Positions 35,017-44,410 of a DNA stretch of 64,000 bases are shown here, in pieces. The DNA is from Mycobacterium sp. (GTDB lineage Bacteria > Actinomycetota > Actinomycetes > Mycobacteriales > Mycobacteriaceae), in assembly GCA_003987775.1 (NCBI GenBank), contig RXJD01000034.1:1-64000 (forward strand), in the 5' to 3' direction. Each line of letters begins with the position of its first letter. Position 1 is the first letter of the stretch. A program made the translations under genes and the position numbers. Below the pieces are notes generated by a model. The model had not been told where the DNA came from and did no database searches. It saw only the letters and a list, made by a program, of their open reading frames with translations.

Positions 35017-35994
35017 TCAGGATACGCCAGTGGGTTTACGGTTGGAATCGTTGAACCGGACACTGACGCGCTGAAAGCCTTTGACCCGTTCGGCTTTGGC
35101 TTTCCTGGTGTAGGTCTTGCGGTCCGCGGGGGTGAGATCCGCGTCGTCGGTGAACGGAGTGAGCAGGGAACGGGGGTGCAATCCTTCGACCAGCACCACG
35201 TTGATCTCGGCACATAGCACCAGAGTCGAAGACACCAGGAACAGGAACGCCAACATTCCCAGGACCAATGCGAACACGCTGTTGGTTGCACTCGAGGTTT
35301 TCACCACGTGGCCGATGTACCCGGCGCCGAACCACTGCAGGATCTGCCACACGACGGCCGCCGCAAGCGCTCCCGGGAGCACCTGCCGGTAGGTCAGCTC
35401 CCGTGCGGTGGTCACCCGGAAGGCCACCAGACAGATCCCGGCGTTGATGCCCACCGCCGCCAGCGCGACGCCGATTCTTCCGAATGGCCCGAGTGCGTCC
35501 GTTACGTGCGCGATCGCGGACAGCAAGGTGGTCACGAGGGCCGCCGAACCGAGCACCAGCAGCAGGATGAAACTGCGGACGCGGGACCGGATCGGATCGG
35601 GGCGCTCGTGGCGCGGCACCGCCCACACCGAATCCATGGCGTTCTGCAGCGCCTGCCCGACACCCAAACCGCCGTAGAGGGCGCCGACAATACCCACCGC
35701 GACCGCGCCGGCGCCCCCGCTGAGACCTTCAGGCTGGTGCAGCTGACTGCCGATGACGGGGAACTGGCTCAACGTGCTCTGCAGCACCTGCGCCTGCAGG
35801 TCGGGTCTGCCGGCCAGCAGCACCCCAAGGCCGGTGGTCAGCAACAACAGCAGCGGAAAGAGCGACACAAAGGTGTAGTAGGTGATCAGCGCGGCCAGAT
35901 AGCCGCCCTGATCGTCGAGGTACTTGTAGACCACCGCGATGGCAACACCCACGGTGCGATTGCGCTGCTGCAATCTGTCCAGCCAGCCGACCAT
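35017..35994 (-). CDS. YihY/UPF0761-family inner-membrane protein
   Basis: 325 residues from the ATG at 35994. Family features: KYLDDQGGYLAALITYYTFVS at residues 24-44, then about six hydrophobic helices, including LLLLLTTGLGVLL, FILLLVLGSAALVTTL, GVALAAVGINAGICLVAF and VFALVLGMLAFLFLVS. The motif LSQFPVIG and the G-LYGGLG-x-QA block (GALYGGLGVGQALQNAM) are conserved in this family, once misnamed RNase BN. The C-terminus is a hydrophilic tail. Function is unknown; a role in envelope homeostasis has been proposed. It is divergent from katE with 146 bases between starts. Confidence 0.88.
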   Translation of the reverse strand: MVGWLDRLQQRNRTVGVAIAVVYKYLDDQGGYLAALITYYTFVSLFPLLLLLTTGLGVLLAGRPDLQAQVLQSTLSQFPVIGSQLHQPEGLSGGAGAVAVGIVGALYGGLGVGQALQNAMDSVWAVPRHERPDPIRSRVRSFILLLVLGSAALVTTLLSAIAHVTDALGPFGRIGVALAAVGINAGICLVAFRVTTARELTYRQVLPGALAAAVVWQILQWFGAGYIGHVVKTSSATNSVFALVLGMLAFLFLVSSTLVLCAEINVVLVEGLHPRSLLTPFTDDADLTPADRKTYTRKAKAERVKGFQRVSVRFNDSNRKPTGVS

Positions 35995-36140
35995 CGCCGC
36001 TCACTTCAATCTGCCAGGGCCCGGAACAAGGGCTGCCGCTGGAAGTACCCGCACGCGCAAACGGTCAATCGTTCCCGCTTAAGGCGGAAAGTTCCGGGTA
36101 CCCGAGCGCCCGTAATCGACGATCCAGCTTTGGAGCAGCC

Positions 36141-38252
36141 ATGCCACCGCGCCGCCAGCCCGACCAGACCGCCCCCAAGCGAACCAGCGCCACGGGCAAC
36201 ACCAACGGAGAGGTCGGTGACCACGACGCACGGGCCCAGGGCGGCAGGTACCTGACCACCGCGCAGGGACTGCGTCTTCCCGACACCGACCACTCCCTGA
36301 AAGCCGGTAACCGCGGCCCGACCCTGCTCGAGGACTTCCACCTTCGCGAGAAGATCACCCACTTCGACCACGAACGCATCCCGGAACGGGTCGTGCACGC
36401 CCGCGGCGCCGCGGCGCACGGCGTGTTCGAGTCCTACGGCACCGCCGCGTCGGTGACCAGGGCCGGCTTCCTGGCGCGCAAAGGCAAGAAGACGCCGGTG
36501 TTCTGCCGCTTCTCGACGGTGCTGGGCTCACGCGGGTCGGCCGACACCGTCCGCGATACGAGAGGATTCGCGGTCAAGTTCTACACCGACGAAGGCAATT
36601 TCGACCTGGTGGGCAACAACATTCCGGTGTTCTTCATCCAGGACGGCATCAAGTTCCCCGACGTGGTGCACGCCGCCAAGCCTCATCCCGACCGGGAGAT
36701 CCCGCAGGCTCAGTCGGCGCACGACACGTTCTGGGATTTCGTCTCGCTACACACCGAGGCCACCCACCACGTGCTCTGGAACATGAGCGACCGGGGCATT
36801 CCGCGGTCGTATCGCACCATGGAGGGATTCGGTGTCCACACCTTCCGGCTGGTGAACAAGAAGGGCAAAACCAGCCTGGTCAAATTCCACTGGAAGCCGG
36901 TGGCCGGTGTGCATTCCCAGGTCTGGGAAGAGGCACAGATCGCGGCCGGTGTCGATCCCGACTTCCACCGCCGCGACATGGCCGACGGCATCGAGGCGGG
37001 TGCCCCGCTCGAATACGAGCTCGGCATCCAGGTCATGCCGGACGACGGCACCGACAGTTTCGAGGGCATCGATCTGCTGGACCCGACGAAGATCGTGCCC
37101 GAGGAGATGGTGCCGGTGCAGCTGATCGGCAAGCTGACCCTCAACGGCAATCCGACCAACTATTTCGCCGAGACCGAGCAGGTGGCCTTCCACCTGGGCA
37201 ACCTGGTACCCGGCATCGAGCCGACCAACGACCCGCTGCTGCAGGCCCGGTTGTTCTCCTATCTGGACACCCAACTGACCCGCCTCGGCGGCCCGAACTT
37301 CACCCAGCTACCGATCAACCGGCCACACTGCCCGGTGAACGACATGCTGCGGGACGGCATGCACCAGACGGCGATTCACGCGGGGCAGGCACCGTACCGT
37401 CCCAACAGCATCGACGACGGGGAGCCGCTGGTCGCCGGTGCCGACGAGGGCGGATACGTGCAGACGCCGCGCCAGGTGCAGGGGCCGACGGTCCGGGAGA
37501 ACCCGTCGTCGTTCGAGGATCACTTCACCCAGCCGGCGATGTTCTACCGCAGCCTGTCCACCGTCGAGCAGGCGCACATCGTCGAGGCGTTCACCTTCGA
37601 ACTCGGCAAGTGCTACGAGCAGGCGATCAAGGAACGGCAGCTGCAAGTTCTTGCCAATGTCGACGCGGGCCTGTGCAAACAGGTGGCCGTCGGGCTGGGA
37701 CTGCCGGTGCCGAAAGGCAACCCGCCCAAGGATGTTGTGCTCTCGCCCGCCCTGTCTCAGGTGGTGGAAACCCCCGGCCCGATCGATGGCCGCAAGATCG
37801 GCATCATCGCCGGCGCCGACTCCGACCTCGGTGGCGTGTCGAAACTCGTCGACGCGATCCTGGGGCTCAACGCCAGGCCACTGGTGACCGCACCGATCGG
37901 CGGTGTCTTGAAAGCCGGTCGGCGCAGTGTGATCGTCGAGCGGACATTGCTGACCGCGAGGTCCATCGAGTTCGACGCGGTGGTGGTGGCCGCCGGAACG
38001 AAGCCGGCCACCGACCTGAAGCTGGTTCTGTTGCTGCAGGAGGCATACCGGCACTGCAAGCCGATCGGAGCATGGGGCGACGGGACGGCGGCACTGACGG
38101 CCGCGGGCATCCCGTTGGACGGTCCCGGCGTGCTGGTTACCGACAAAATCGACCGCAAGTTCACCGCGGTGTTGACCAAAGCGGTTGGGCTGCACCGGGT
38201 GTGGGAGCGGGCGATCGACGTGATGGCGTCCGAGGTCGCGCCGGCGCGCTGA
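36141..38252 (+). CDS. katE: large-subunit monofunctional catalase (HPII type)
   Basis: 703 residues from the ATG at 36141, with GGAG five or six bases upstream. It decomposes hydrogen peroxide with heme. Catalytic histidine in [13 protein letters not shown] and asparagine in [13 protein letters not shown]; the heme-ligand tyrosine is in [15 protein letters not shown]. After the catalase core (to about residue 520), a C-terminal flavodoxin/DJ-1-like domain begins at [15 protein letters not shown], which marks the large HPII class. The N-terminal extension is rich in charged residues. Such catalases are often under stress sigma factors in mycobacteria; I could not assign a clean promoter. It stops two bases before the convergent fadD gene stop. 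Confidence 0.95.
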   Translation: MPPRRQPDQTAPKRTSATGNTNGEVGDHDARAQGGRYLTTAQGLRLPDTDHSLKAGNRGPTLLEDFHLREKITHFDHERIPERVVHARGAAAHGVFESYGTAASVTRAGFLARKGKKTPVFCRFSTVLGSRGSADTVRDTRGFAVKFYTDEGNFDLVGNNIPVFFIQDGIKFPDVVHAAKPHPDREIPQAQSAHDTFWDFVSLHTEATHHVLWNMSDRGIPRSYRTMEGFGVHTFRLVNKKGKTSLVKFHWKPVAGVHSQVWEEAQIAAGVDPDFHRRDMADGIEAGAPLEYELGIQVMPDDGTDSFEGIDLLDPTKIVPEEMVPVQLIGKLTLNGNPTNYFAETEQVAFHLGNLVPGIEPTNDPLLQARLFSYLDTQLTRLGGPNFTQLPINRPHCPVNDMLRDGMHQTAIHAGQAPYRPNSIDDGEPLVAGADEGGYVQTPRQVQGPTVRENPSSFEDHFTQPAMFYRSLSTVEQAHIVEAFTFELGKCYEQAIKERQLQVLANVDAGLCKQVAVGLGLPVPKGNPPKDVVLSPALSQVVETPGPIDGRKIGIIAGADSDLGGVSKLVDAILGLNARPLVTAPIGGVLKAGRRSVIVERTLLTARSIEFDAVVVAAGTKPATDLKLVLLLQEAYRHCKPIGAWGDGTAALTAAGIPLDGPGVLVTDKIDRKFTAVLTKAVGLHRVWERAIDVMASEVAPAR

Positions 38253-38254
38253 CC

Positions 38255-39823
38255 TCACACGGTCGCGCGGTCGCGGCCCTCCCAGTACGGCTTGCGCAGC
38301 TCCTTCTTGAGGATCTTGCCGGTCGGGTTGCGCGGCAGTTCATCGGCGAAGTCGATCGTTTTCGGGCATTTGTAGGCGGCCAGCCGTTCCCGGGCGAACG
38401 CGATGATCTCTTCCTCGGTGGCTTCACCCTCCACTGCGACAACGGCTTTGACCACCTCGCCCCACTTCTCGTCGGGCACTCCGATCACCGCGACCTCCGT
38501 CACCGCCGGATGTTCGGCCAGCACCTGCTCGACCTCGATCGAATAGATGTTCTCGCCGCCCGAGATGATCATGTCCTTGAGCCGGTCCTCGACGAAGACG
38601 TAGCCACCGTCGTCGACCCGGCCGATGTCTCCGGTGCGGAACCAGCCGTCCTCGGTGATGGCCTCGGCCGTCGCCTCCGGTTTGTTGTGGTAGCCCTTCA
38701 TCAACTGCGCTGAGCGGAACCACAATTCGCCCTGCTCGCCGGCCGCCACGTCCTTGAGCGTGTAGGGGTCCACGACACGCACCTCCGCGCCCGGCACCAG
38801 CGTTCCCGCACTGCTGAGCCGCTCCGGGTGGTCGGTGGCACGGTGGGCGTCGGGCAGTAGATGGCTGATCACACCGCACAATTCGGTCAGCCCGTAGGCC
38901 TGGATGAAGTCGGTGTTGGGCCAGGCTTCCAGCGCCGCACGCAACAACGGCAGCGGCATCGGTGAGGCGCCGTACGAGTAGGTCTTGAGCGCGCCGAACA
39001 GCTTCACCGCGTCCTCACCGGACTCCAGAACCTTCGCCAGCACCGCGGGCACCAGGAATGTTCGGTTGGCGCCCTTGAGGATTGCCCCGGCCAGCGTCAT
39101 CCCGTCGACATCGCGCGTCATCACGCTCGGCACCCCGTCGTGAATGCCGAACTGCACGTAGGACGAGCCGCCGACGTGGAACAGCGGCATCGACACCATG
39201 CTCTTGTCGCCGGGGTCGAATTCGAAACCTTCGTGGGCGTTGACCGTGTGCGCGATCATGTTGGCCTGCGTCAGCTGCACCCCCTTGGGGCGCCCGGTGG
39301 TACCCGAGGAGTACATGATGATGCACACGTCGTCGGGTTCGACATCGTCGGCGCGGTTGGCCGGCGCCGCCCCGGCCAGCAGTGCCTCGTACTCGTCGCC
39401 GTCGCCGCCTTCGGGTGTCACCGTGATGACGTGCTCGACGTGGGTGAGGTCGCCGCGGATCTTGTCAATGCTCGGCTTCAACTCCGCCCCGACGATCAAT
39501 ACCTTGGCCCCGGAGTCGTTGAGCACGTAGTCGAGTTCGTCGGCCGCAAGCCGGAAGTTGATGATCGCGTTGGCCGCGCCCAATGATGCGGCGGCAAAGG
39601 TCAACTCGACACACGCCGGATGGTTCTTGTCCAGGAAGGCCACCACATCGCCGCGCTTGATGCCGAAGGCCTTCAGCGCGCCGGCCAGCCGGCGCACGCG
39701 GTCGTTCCACTGCGCCCAGGTCCAGTTGCGGTCCAGGTAGTCGATCGCCTCGTCGTCGGGCTTGGTGGCGGCCCAGTGCGCGAGGCGGTCATCCAGAAAA
39801 CGGGGGTCTGCTAGGTCAGGCAT
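38255..39823 (-). CDS. acyl-CoA ligase (FadD type)
   Basis: 522 residues from the ATG at 39823, preceded by GGAAGG at eight bases. ANL enzyme: IMYSSGTTGRPKGVQLTQAN, PLFHVGGSSYVQFG, QAYGLTELCG, GWFRTGDIGRVDDGGY, DRLKDMIISGGENIYS, and the catalytic lysine in LPRNPTGKILKKELR. This is the medium/long-chain or aryl-acid FadD type of the mycobacterial multigene family; substrate is not evident. Downstream of a mycofactocin-type SDR gene with a 61-base gap, the same direction, so a short-chain alcohol or steroid-like pathway is possible. Confidence 0.87.
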   Translation of the reverse strand: MPDLADPRFLDDRLAHWAATKPDDEAIDYLDRNWTWAQWNDRVRRLAGALKAFGIKRGDVVAFLDKNHPACVELTFAAASLGAANAIINFRLAADELDYVLNDSGAKVLIVGAELKPSIDKIRGDLTHVEHVITVTPEGGDGDEYEALLAGAAPANRADDVEPDDVCIIMYSSGTTGRPKGVQLTQANMIAHTVNAHEGFEFDPGDKSMVSMPLFHVGGSSYVQFGIHDGVPSVMTRDVDGMTLAGAILKGANRTFLVPAVLAKVLESGEDAVKLFGALKTYSYGASPMPLPLLRAALEAWPNTDFIQAYGLTELCGVISHLLPDAHRATDHPERLSSAGTLVPGAEVRVVDPYTLKDVAAGEQGELWFRSAQLMKGYHNKPEATAEAITEDGWFRTGDIGRVDDGGYVFVEDRLKDMIISGGENIYSIEVEQVLAEHPAVTEVAVIGVPDEKWGEVVKAVVAVEGEATEEEIIAFARERLAAYKCPKTIDFADELPRNPTGKILKKELRKPYWEGRDRATV

Positions 39824-39884
39824 GTCAAGAGCCTTCCACGTCCGGTGCCTACTGGTAAGCACATCATCCCTATGCGGAGGCACA

Positions 39885-40688
39885 TCAGTGTATGCGGGCG
39901 CTGCCGCCCAGTCCGACCTCCAGGACGCTGCCCGTGATGACCCCCGGGTCGGTGACCAGATACACGACGCCGCGGCTGACGTCTTCGGGCTGCAGCCACG
40001 GTTGAGGTATGGGGTTGGCCCGCATCATGCGCCGCACCAGATCGTCGGGAACATCGTCGCCGCCGGCAGGCTGCACCATCGGCGTCTGGGTGGTGGTCGG
40101 GCAGATGACGTTGACGGTGATGCCCTCTTTGGCGACCTCGAGGGCGACGGATTTGGCGAGTCCGATGATGCCCCACTTGGTGGCGTTGTACGCGGCGAGA
40201 TCCGGGATCCCCATCCGGCCACCCATCGATGAAGTCACCACGATCCTGCCGAAGCGCTGCCGGCGCATCACGGGAATGACGGCTCGCAGGGTATGGAAAA
40301 CGCCGGTCAGGTTGGTGTCGACGAGCTGTTGCCACACCTGGTCGCTGACCTCGTCCAGCGGTCCGGTGCTGACGATGCCGGCATTGGCCACGGCGATGTC
40401 CAGGCTGCCCAGCTCGTGCAGCGTCTGGTCGACGGCCGCGGCGACCTGCGCGGAGTCACGGACGTCCACGGCCAGCGGCAGACAACGGCGTCCGAGGTTC
40501 TCGACCAACCTGGCGGTCTCGCGCAGATCCTCCTCGGTACCCAGCGGATAGGTGAGACCGGCCATCGGCCCCGGCGCGTCGGCGGCGACGATGTCCGCGC
40601 CTTCGGCCGCCAGCGCCACCGCATGTGCGCGGCCCTGCCCGCGGGCCCCTCCGGTGATCAGCGCGACCCGGCCATCCAAAGCACCCAT
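39885..40688 (-). CDS. SDR oxidoreductase of the mycofactocin-coupled family
   Basis: 267 residues from the ATG at 40688. Cofactor motif LITGGARGQGRAHAVALA, then ADIVAADAP, YPLGTEEDLRETARLVE and VDVRD are diagnostic of the mycofactocin-coupled SDR subfamily (TIGR03971), which holds a tightly bound NAD that is re-oxidised through mycofactocin. Active-site serine in VTSSMGG and the YxxxK as AYNATKWG. The C-terminus GSVLEVGLGGSARIH is longer than usual. No mycofactocin maturation genes are in this window. Substrate unknown; an alcohol or steroid is plausible. Confidence 0.88.
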   Translation of the reverse strand: MGALDGRVALITGGARGQGRAHAVALAAEGADIVAADAPGPMAGLTYPLGTEEDLRETARLVENLGRRCLPLAVDVRDSAQVAAAVDQTLHELGSLDIAVANAGIVSTGPLDEVSDQVWQQLVDTNLTGVFHTLRAVIPVMRRQRFGRIVVTSSMGGRMGIPDLAAYNATKWGIIGLAKSVALEVAKEGITVNVICPTTTQTPMVQPAGGDDVPDDLVRRMMRANPIPQPWLQPEDVSRGVVYLVTDPGVITGSVLEVGLGGSARIH

Positions 40689-40742
40689 GGCCCAGACGTT
40701 ATCCCCTGCGCGCGAAAGCGATTGCGGCGGGCGCTCTTCAGA

Positions 40743-40961
40743 TCAGTGGCGTTGCCAGGGCGGATGGGGGTTCGGAATGCAGACGCCGCGCACGCATCCC
40801 AGCACGCCCCGCACTGGTGGCGGGGTGGCTTTCGGCGGCGGCTGGCATCCAGCGGGGGGACAGGGCGGATCGCCGGGGCCAGAGTTCGCCTGGGCCAGCG
40901 GTGCGGCCATCAACGAACCCGCGGTCAGCGCTGCTGCAATCAACATCTTGGCTGCGATCAT
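40743..40961 (-). CDS. small secreted proline/cysteine-rich protein
   Basis: 72 residues from the ATG at 40961, which has GAGG ten bases upstream; an ATG at 40988 would add nine. Signal peptide MIAAKMLIAAALTAGSL with cleavage near LAQANSG. The mature part is short, rich in proline and has four cysteines (PCPPAGCQPPP, LGCVRGVC), so it is probably exported and disulfide-bonded. The ending NPHPPWQRH is basic. No family was recognised. Confidence 0.6.
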   Translation of the reverse strand: MIAAKMLIAAALTAGSLMAAPLAQANSGPGDPPCPPAGCQPPPKATPPPVRGVLGCVRGVCIPNPHPPWQRH

Positions 40962-41056
40962 CTGACTCTGTCCTCGAACGAACTGCATGCAAGTTCAACG
41001 ATAACGCGCGTCAGGCGGTTCGGACCCGGTCGGCAACGAGCGCATAGGCTTTGCAT

Positions 41057-42016
41057 ATGAGCGCCGGGGAGCAGCGCGCGGGGATCGATCTCACCAATCT
41101 GGACCAGCCGCTGAGTCCCGATGCCGGCGCAAGCAAGCGCGACCTGGTCGACTACCTGGACGCGGTAGCCGACCGAATGGTGCCCGGGCTGGCCGGGCGG
41201 CCGCTCACCGTCCTGCGGGTGCTGCGTGGGCGGGCGCCGTTCATGCAAAAGAACGTGCCGAAATACACACCGGACTGGGTGCGCACGGTTGCCATCTGGG
41301 CCGAGGCATCGCACCGCCAGGTGCACTACCCGGTGTGCGACGACCGTCGAACCCTGCTGTGGCTCGCCAATCAGCGTGCGGTGGAATACCACCCCGCGCT
41401 GGGCTTGGCCGACAACATTTATCGGCCGACGCACCTGGTGCTCGATCTCGACCCGCCCGCCGAGGGCGACTTCGACGCAGTGGTCAGGGTGGCTCACCTG
41501 GTGCGTCGGGCGCTGCGGGACTGCGGCCTGGCCGGCGCGGTCAAAACCAGTGGCGCCAAAGGCGTACACGTGTTCGTGCCGGTCGACGACCAGGCGCCCG
41601 GCGACGACGTCGCGGCGGCCACCCGCGCGCTGGCCGCTCGCACCGAAGCGCTCGATCCTGATTCGGCGACAACGGCTTTCATCATGGAGGACCGCGCGGG
41701 CAAGGTCTTCGTCGATGCGACGCGCGCCGGGGGCGCCACGGTCGCCGCCGCCTACAGTCCCCGGTTGCGCGCCGGTACACCGGTGTCGTTTCCGCTGGAC
41801 TGGTCGGACCTCGACCGGGTGAACCCCGCCGAGTTCACGGTGCACACGGCGATCGCAGCCCTTGCCGGGCGCGACCCGTGGCGTGCGTCGATGCCGGCGG
41901 CGCAACGGCTGCCCAGCGACCTCATCGAGCAAGGCCGTTCCATCCCGGTCGCGCGGGTCGCCGCGATGCACGAAGGGAAGCGACGCGCCCGAGCGCGCCG
42001 GGCGCGCGAGGGGTGA
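41057..42016 (+). CDS. stand-alone LigD-like polymerase/primase domain protein
   Basis: 319 residues from the ATG at 41057. It carries the archaeo-eukaryotic primase-like polymerase domain that in LigD fills gaps for nonhomologous end joining. Metal-binding DxD is in THLVLDLDPPAEGD (D130, D132), with KTSGAKGVHVFVPV (the S-G-x-K-G-x-H block) and the third acidic residue region LDWSDLDRVNP. The N-terminal NVPKYTPDWVRTV is typical of this branch. No ligase or nuclease domain is fused, so it is a PolD-type paralogue (related to Rv0269c/Rv3730c in M. tuberculosis). It ends in a very basic tail KRRARARRAREG. No ku gene is adjacent. Confidence 0.87.
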   Translation: MSAGEQRAGIDLTNLDQPLSPDAGASKRDLVDYLDAVADRMVPGLAGRPLTVLRVLRGRAPFMQKNVPKYTPDWVRTVAIWAEASHRQVHYPVCDDRRTLLWLANQRAVEYHPALGLADNIYRPTHLVLDLDPPAEGDFDAVVRVAHLVRRALRDCGLAGAVKTSGAKGVHVFVPVDDQAPGDDVAAATRALAARTEALDPDSATTAFIMEDRAGKVFVDATRAGGATVAAAYSPRLRAGTPVSFPLDWSDLDRVNPAEFTVHTAIAALAGRDPWRASMPAAQRLPSDLIEQGRSIPVARVAAMHEGKRRARARRAREG

Positions 42017-42039
42017 GCGCAGTGGAGGACAATCGCGCG

Positions 42040-42978
42040 ATGCCTCAGATCGACATCGCCGTCGTCGGCGTCCACGTTCTCGATACTCACGTCCTGGGGG
42101 TCACCGCCATTCCGGACGGCTCCGAGGGCCAGCTGGTCGAGGCCATCAAGATCTCCCCGGCGGGCACCGCCGGCGGCACGGCCGTGGTGCTGAGCCGGCT
42201 GGGAGCCCGGGTCCGCTCCTACGGAGCCGTCGGCACCGACGCGCTCGGTGACACCCTGCTCGGTCTGCTCGCGGCCAACGGAGTCGACACCGCCGGCATC
42301 GCGCGCACCACGTTGACCCAGACCTCGGCCTCGGTAATCCCGGTACGTCCCAACGGCGACCGGCCCGCCTGGCACTGTCCGGGTGCCAACGCCACGCTCA
42401 CCCTGGACGCTCTCGATCTCGACGACATCGCCCGCGGCGCGCACCTGCATCTCGGCGGACCGGAGTTCCTGGGCGGAGCCGCCGCCGCAACACTGCTCAC
42501 ACGCGCCAAGGGCAACGGGCTGTCGACGTCGGTCGACATCCTGGCCGGTGGCAACCCGGGCCTGCTGGCGTGGATAGTCGAGGCGCTGCCGCACACCGAT
42601 TACCTGCTACCCAACGACGAGCAGGTGCTCGGCTTTACCGGCGCTGCCGATCTCGAGACAGGTGCCAGGGCCCTGCTGGAAGCCGGTGCCGGTTGTGTCG
42701 CGGTGACCCGGGGCGCCCAGGGCGCGCTGGTCGTTACACCCGGGGAGACGATTGCGGTGCCCGCGCATCCGGTCGACGTCGTGGACACCACCGGGTGCGG
42801 CGACGCGTTCTCGGCGGGGTTCATTCTCGGGCGCGCGCTGGGGCGTGACCTGGCGCAGTCGGCCCGTCTGGGATGCGCCACCGCGGCGCAGGTTGCGCGC
42901 GGCGTCGGCACCGATGCGGGGTCCTACGACCTCGCGGCAGTGGACGCTTTCCTGACTCAGAACCAGGGGCCCGGGTAG
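42040..42978 (+). CDS. PfkB-family carbohydrate/nucleoside kinase
   Basis: 312 residues from the ATG at 42040, which follows GGAGG at 11 bases; a GTG at 42013 overlapping the upstream TGA would give 321. Ribokinase fold: N-terminal DIAVVGVHVLDTHVLG, the substrate loop SPAGTAGGTAVVLSRLGA, and the PfkB signature DTTGCGDAFSAGFI with the catalytic aspartate. PNDEQVLGFTG and TRGAQGALVV are the usual ATP-side strands. Substrate is not determined. It follows the polymerase gene within 23 bases and is convergent with the lipoprotein gene, overlapping it by 22 bases at the 3' ends. Confidence 0.87.
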   Translation: MPQIDIAVVGVHVLDTHVLGVTAIPDGSEGQLVEAIKISPAGTAGGTAVVLSRLGARVRSYGAVGTDALGDTLLGLLAANGVDTAGIARTTLTQTSASVIPVRPNGDRPAWHCPGANATLTLDALDLDDIARGAHLHLGGPEFLGGAAAATLLTRAKGNGLSTSVDILAGGNPGLLAWIVEALPHTDYLLPNDEQVLGFTGAADLETGARALLEAGAGCVAVTRGAQGALVVTPGETIAVPAHPVDVVDTTGCGDAFSAGFILGRALGRDLAQSARLGCATAAQVARGVGTDAGSYDLAAVDAFLTQNQGPG

Positions 42979-44300
42979 CGGCCGTCGGTGTCGCGCACCA
43001 ACAAGATCTCCCGGCAGTCCCCCTTCTGCTGGGGTGCGGTCTCGCCGCTGCACACCAGGGTCCAGCCGGAAATGCGTCCGAACGGTCGCTCGGTCCAGTT
43101 GGTGGCGACCGGGTTGGTCGCCGGCAGCGCGAGCACGGAATACGTGCCGCCGGTGTTGGTGACGTACAGATGGTCGCCGAAGAATGCCAATTTCGAAATC
43201 GGTTGCTTCTTGGCCTCGTCGCGTGCGGTAAGCAGGTCCCAGTGCTGGGTGCGCAGATTCCAGACGCCGTAGCCGAACTGGGAACCGGCCGAGCCGCGCC
43301 CGTCGACGAAGAGTTTGCCGTCCGACAGGGTGGCGGCCAGCCCACCCCCCGAAATGCGCTCGGCATCACCGAATTTCACAAGAGCCCGGGCGGTCAGGTC
43401 GTAGAAGGTGGTCGACATGACCGGCGGATTGTGCGAATCCCAGTGCGTGATTTGCACGAGTCTGTCCGGCCCGTCCGATAATTCGGAGTCCACGGTGGCC
43501 ACGTCATTGTCCTGGTAGACGGGTTCCCCTGTGGGCAAACGCAATTCAGCGCCGAGCGGGCCACCGGGCACCGGCGTGCGCTGGAATGACAGCACGTCCT
43601 GCCACACCCGGGCCTGCTCGGGGTCCTCCCAGCGGGCGGCCAGATCGGTATTGGACAGGATCGTGGTTTTCGGAGGCGACGGCGTCCCCCGCGCATCGTC
43701 GAAGGCGTTGATCCACGCCACTCCGGTGGTGGTCGGGGCCAGCCGCCAATCCTTGGCCGCGGCGAGCTTCAGCCCGGGTGCGGGCGGGAGCACCTCGCGG
43801 GTTGCCAGCGGCTGACTCGATTTGAGATCGAACAGGTAGGCGGTGGCCTTGACCGCCTCCGGTTTCTGGCCGGGCACGGCGGTCGCGACGACGTAGACGA
43901 CCTTCATGTCGCCGACGTTGTTCGACAGCGCGCACATCGCGCCGGTGACAGTCTCGCCGGCAGCAACCATCGGCACCGCCGGCATGATCAGGTCGGCAGT
44001 TTTCGGGTCGAGGACTTTGGGCCGGATATCTTCCAGAGCGGATTTGCTGGTCGAGAATTCCGTAGGGCAGCCGAAGTACACCGTGTCGCCGTAGGTTTTC
44101 CAATCTTTCGCCAGTGGGCTGACGTGCGGCGGCTGCGGCGCGACGGTGTTGGGCGGCGGCTTGACCGTGGTGTGCGTGGTCTGTGCGGCGGGCGGTGTGA
44201 CGGTCGCTGACGTGGAGCAGGCGGCGATCCCAAGGCATGCCGGCAACGCGACCAGCGCACGTATGTAGCCGGACGCGAACAGCCTGTTCAGCACCCTCAT
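42957..44300 (-). CDS. putative lipoprotein of unknown function
   Basis: 447 residues from the ATG at 44300, preceded by a GGGGGGAA ribosome site. The N-terminus MRVLNRLFASGYIRALVAL, then CLGIAACS, gives a type II signal peptide with lipobox IAAC. A proline/threonine linker follows (PPAAQTTHTTVKPPPNT), then a large domain of about 390 residues with repeated beta-strand patterns (TYGDTVYFGCP, VYVVATAVPGQKP, KLFVDGRGSAGSQFGYG, HLYVTNTGGTYSVLAL) suggestive of a beta-propeller. Anchored outside the membrane. No enzyme motif found. Confidence 0.72.
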   Translation of the reverse strand: MRVLNRLFASGYIRALVALPACLGIAACSTSATVTPPAAQTTHTTVKPPPNTVAPQPPHVSPLAKDWKTYGDTVYFGCPTEFSTSKSALEDIRPKVLDPKTADLIMPAVPMVAAGETVTGAMCALSNNVGDMKVVYVVATAVPGQKPEAVKATAYLFDLKSSQPLATREVLPPAPGLKLAAAKDWRLAPTTTGVAWINAFDDARGTPSPPKTTILSNTDLAARWEDPEQARVWQDVLSFQRTPVPGGPLGAELRLPTGEPVYQDNDVATVDSELSDGPDRLVQITHWDSHNPPVMSTTFYDLTARALVKFGDAERISGGGLAATLSDGKLFVDGRGSAGSQFGYGVWNLRTQHWDLLTARDEAKKQPISKLAFFGDHLYVTNTGGTYSVLALPATNPVATNWTERPFGRISGWTLVCSGETAPQQKGDCREILLVRDTDGRYPGPWF

Positions 44301-44410
44301 CAGCGTTCCCCCCGCTAAGTCATGTGTGCTGTGAGCCTAAAGGCGTTTTTTGTGCACGGCGAATCGAGCGCTTTGCGGAAGAAATCGCCCGCCGTGATAG
44401 ACCCGACATC

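Noticed and set aside
36047..36140. Possible sigma-F promoter of katE (GGGTA near 36097)
   Set aside because: The spacing from any GTTT-like -35 element is wrong, so I could not support it.
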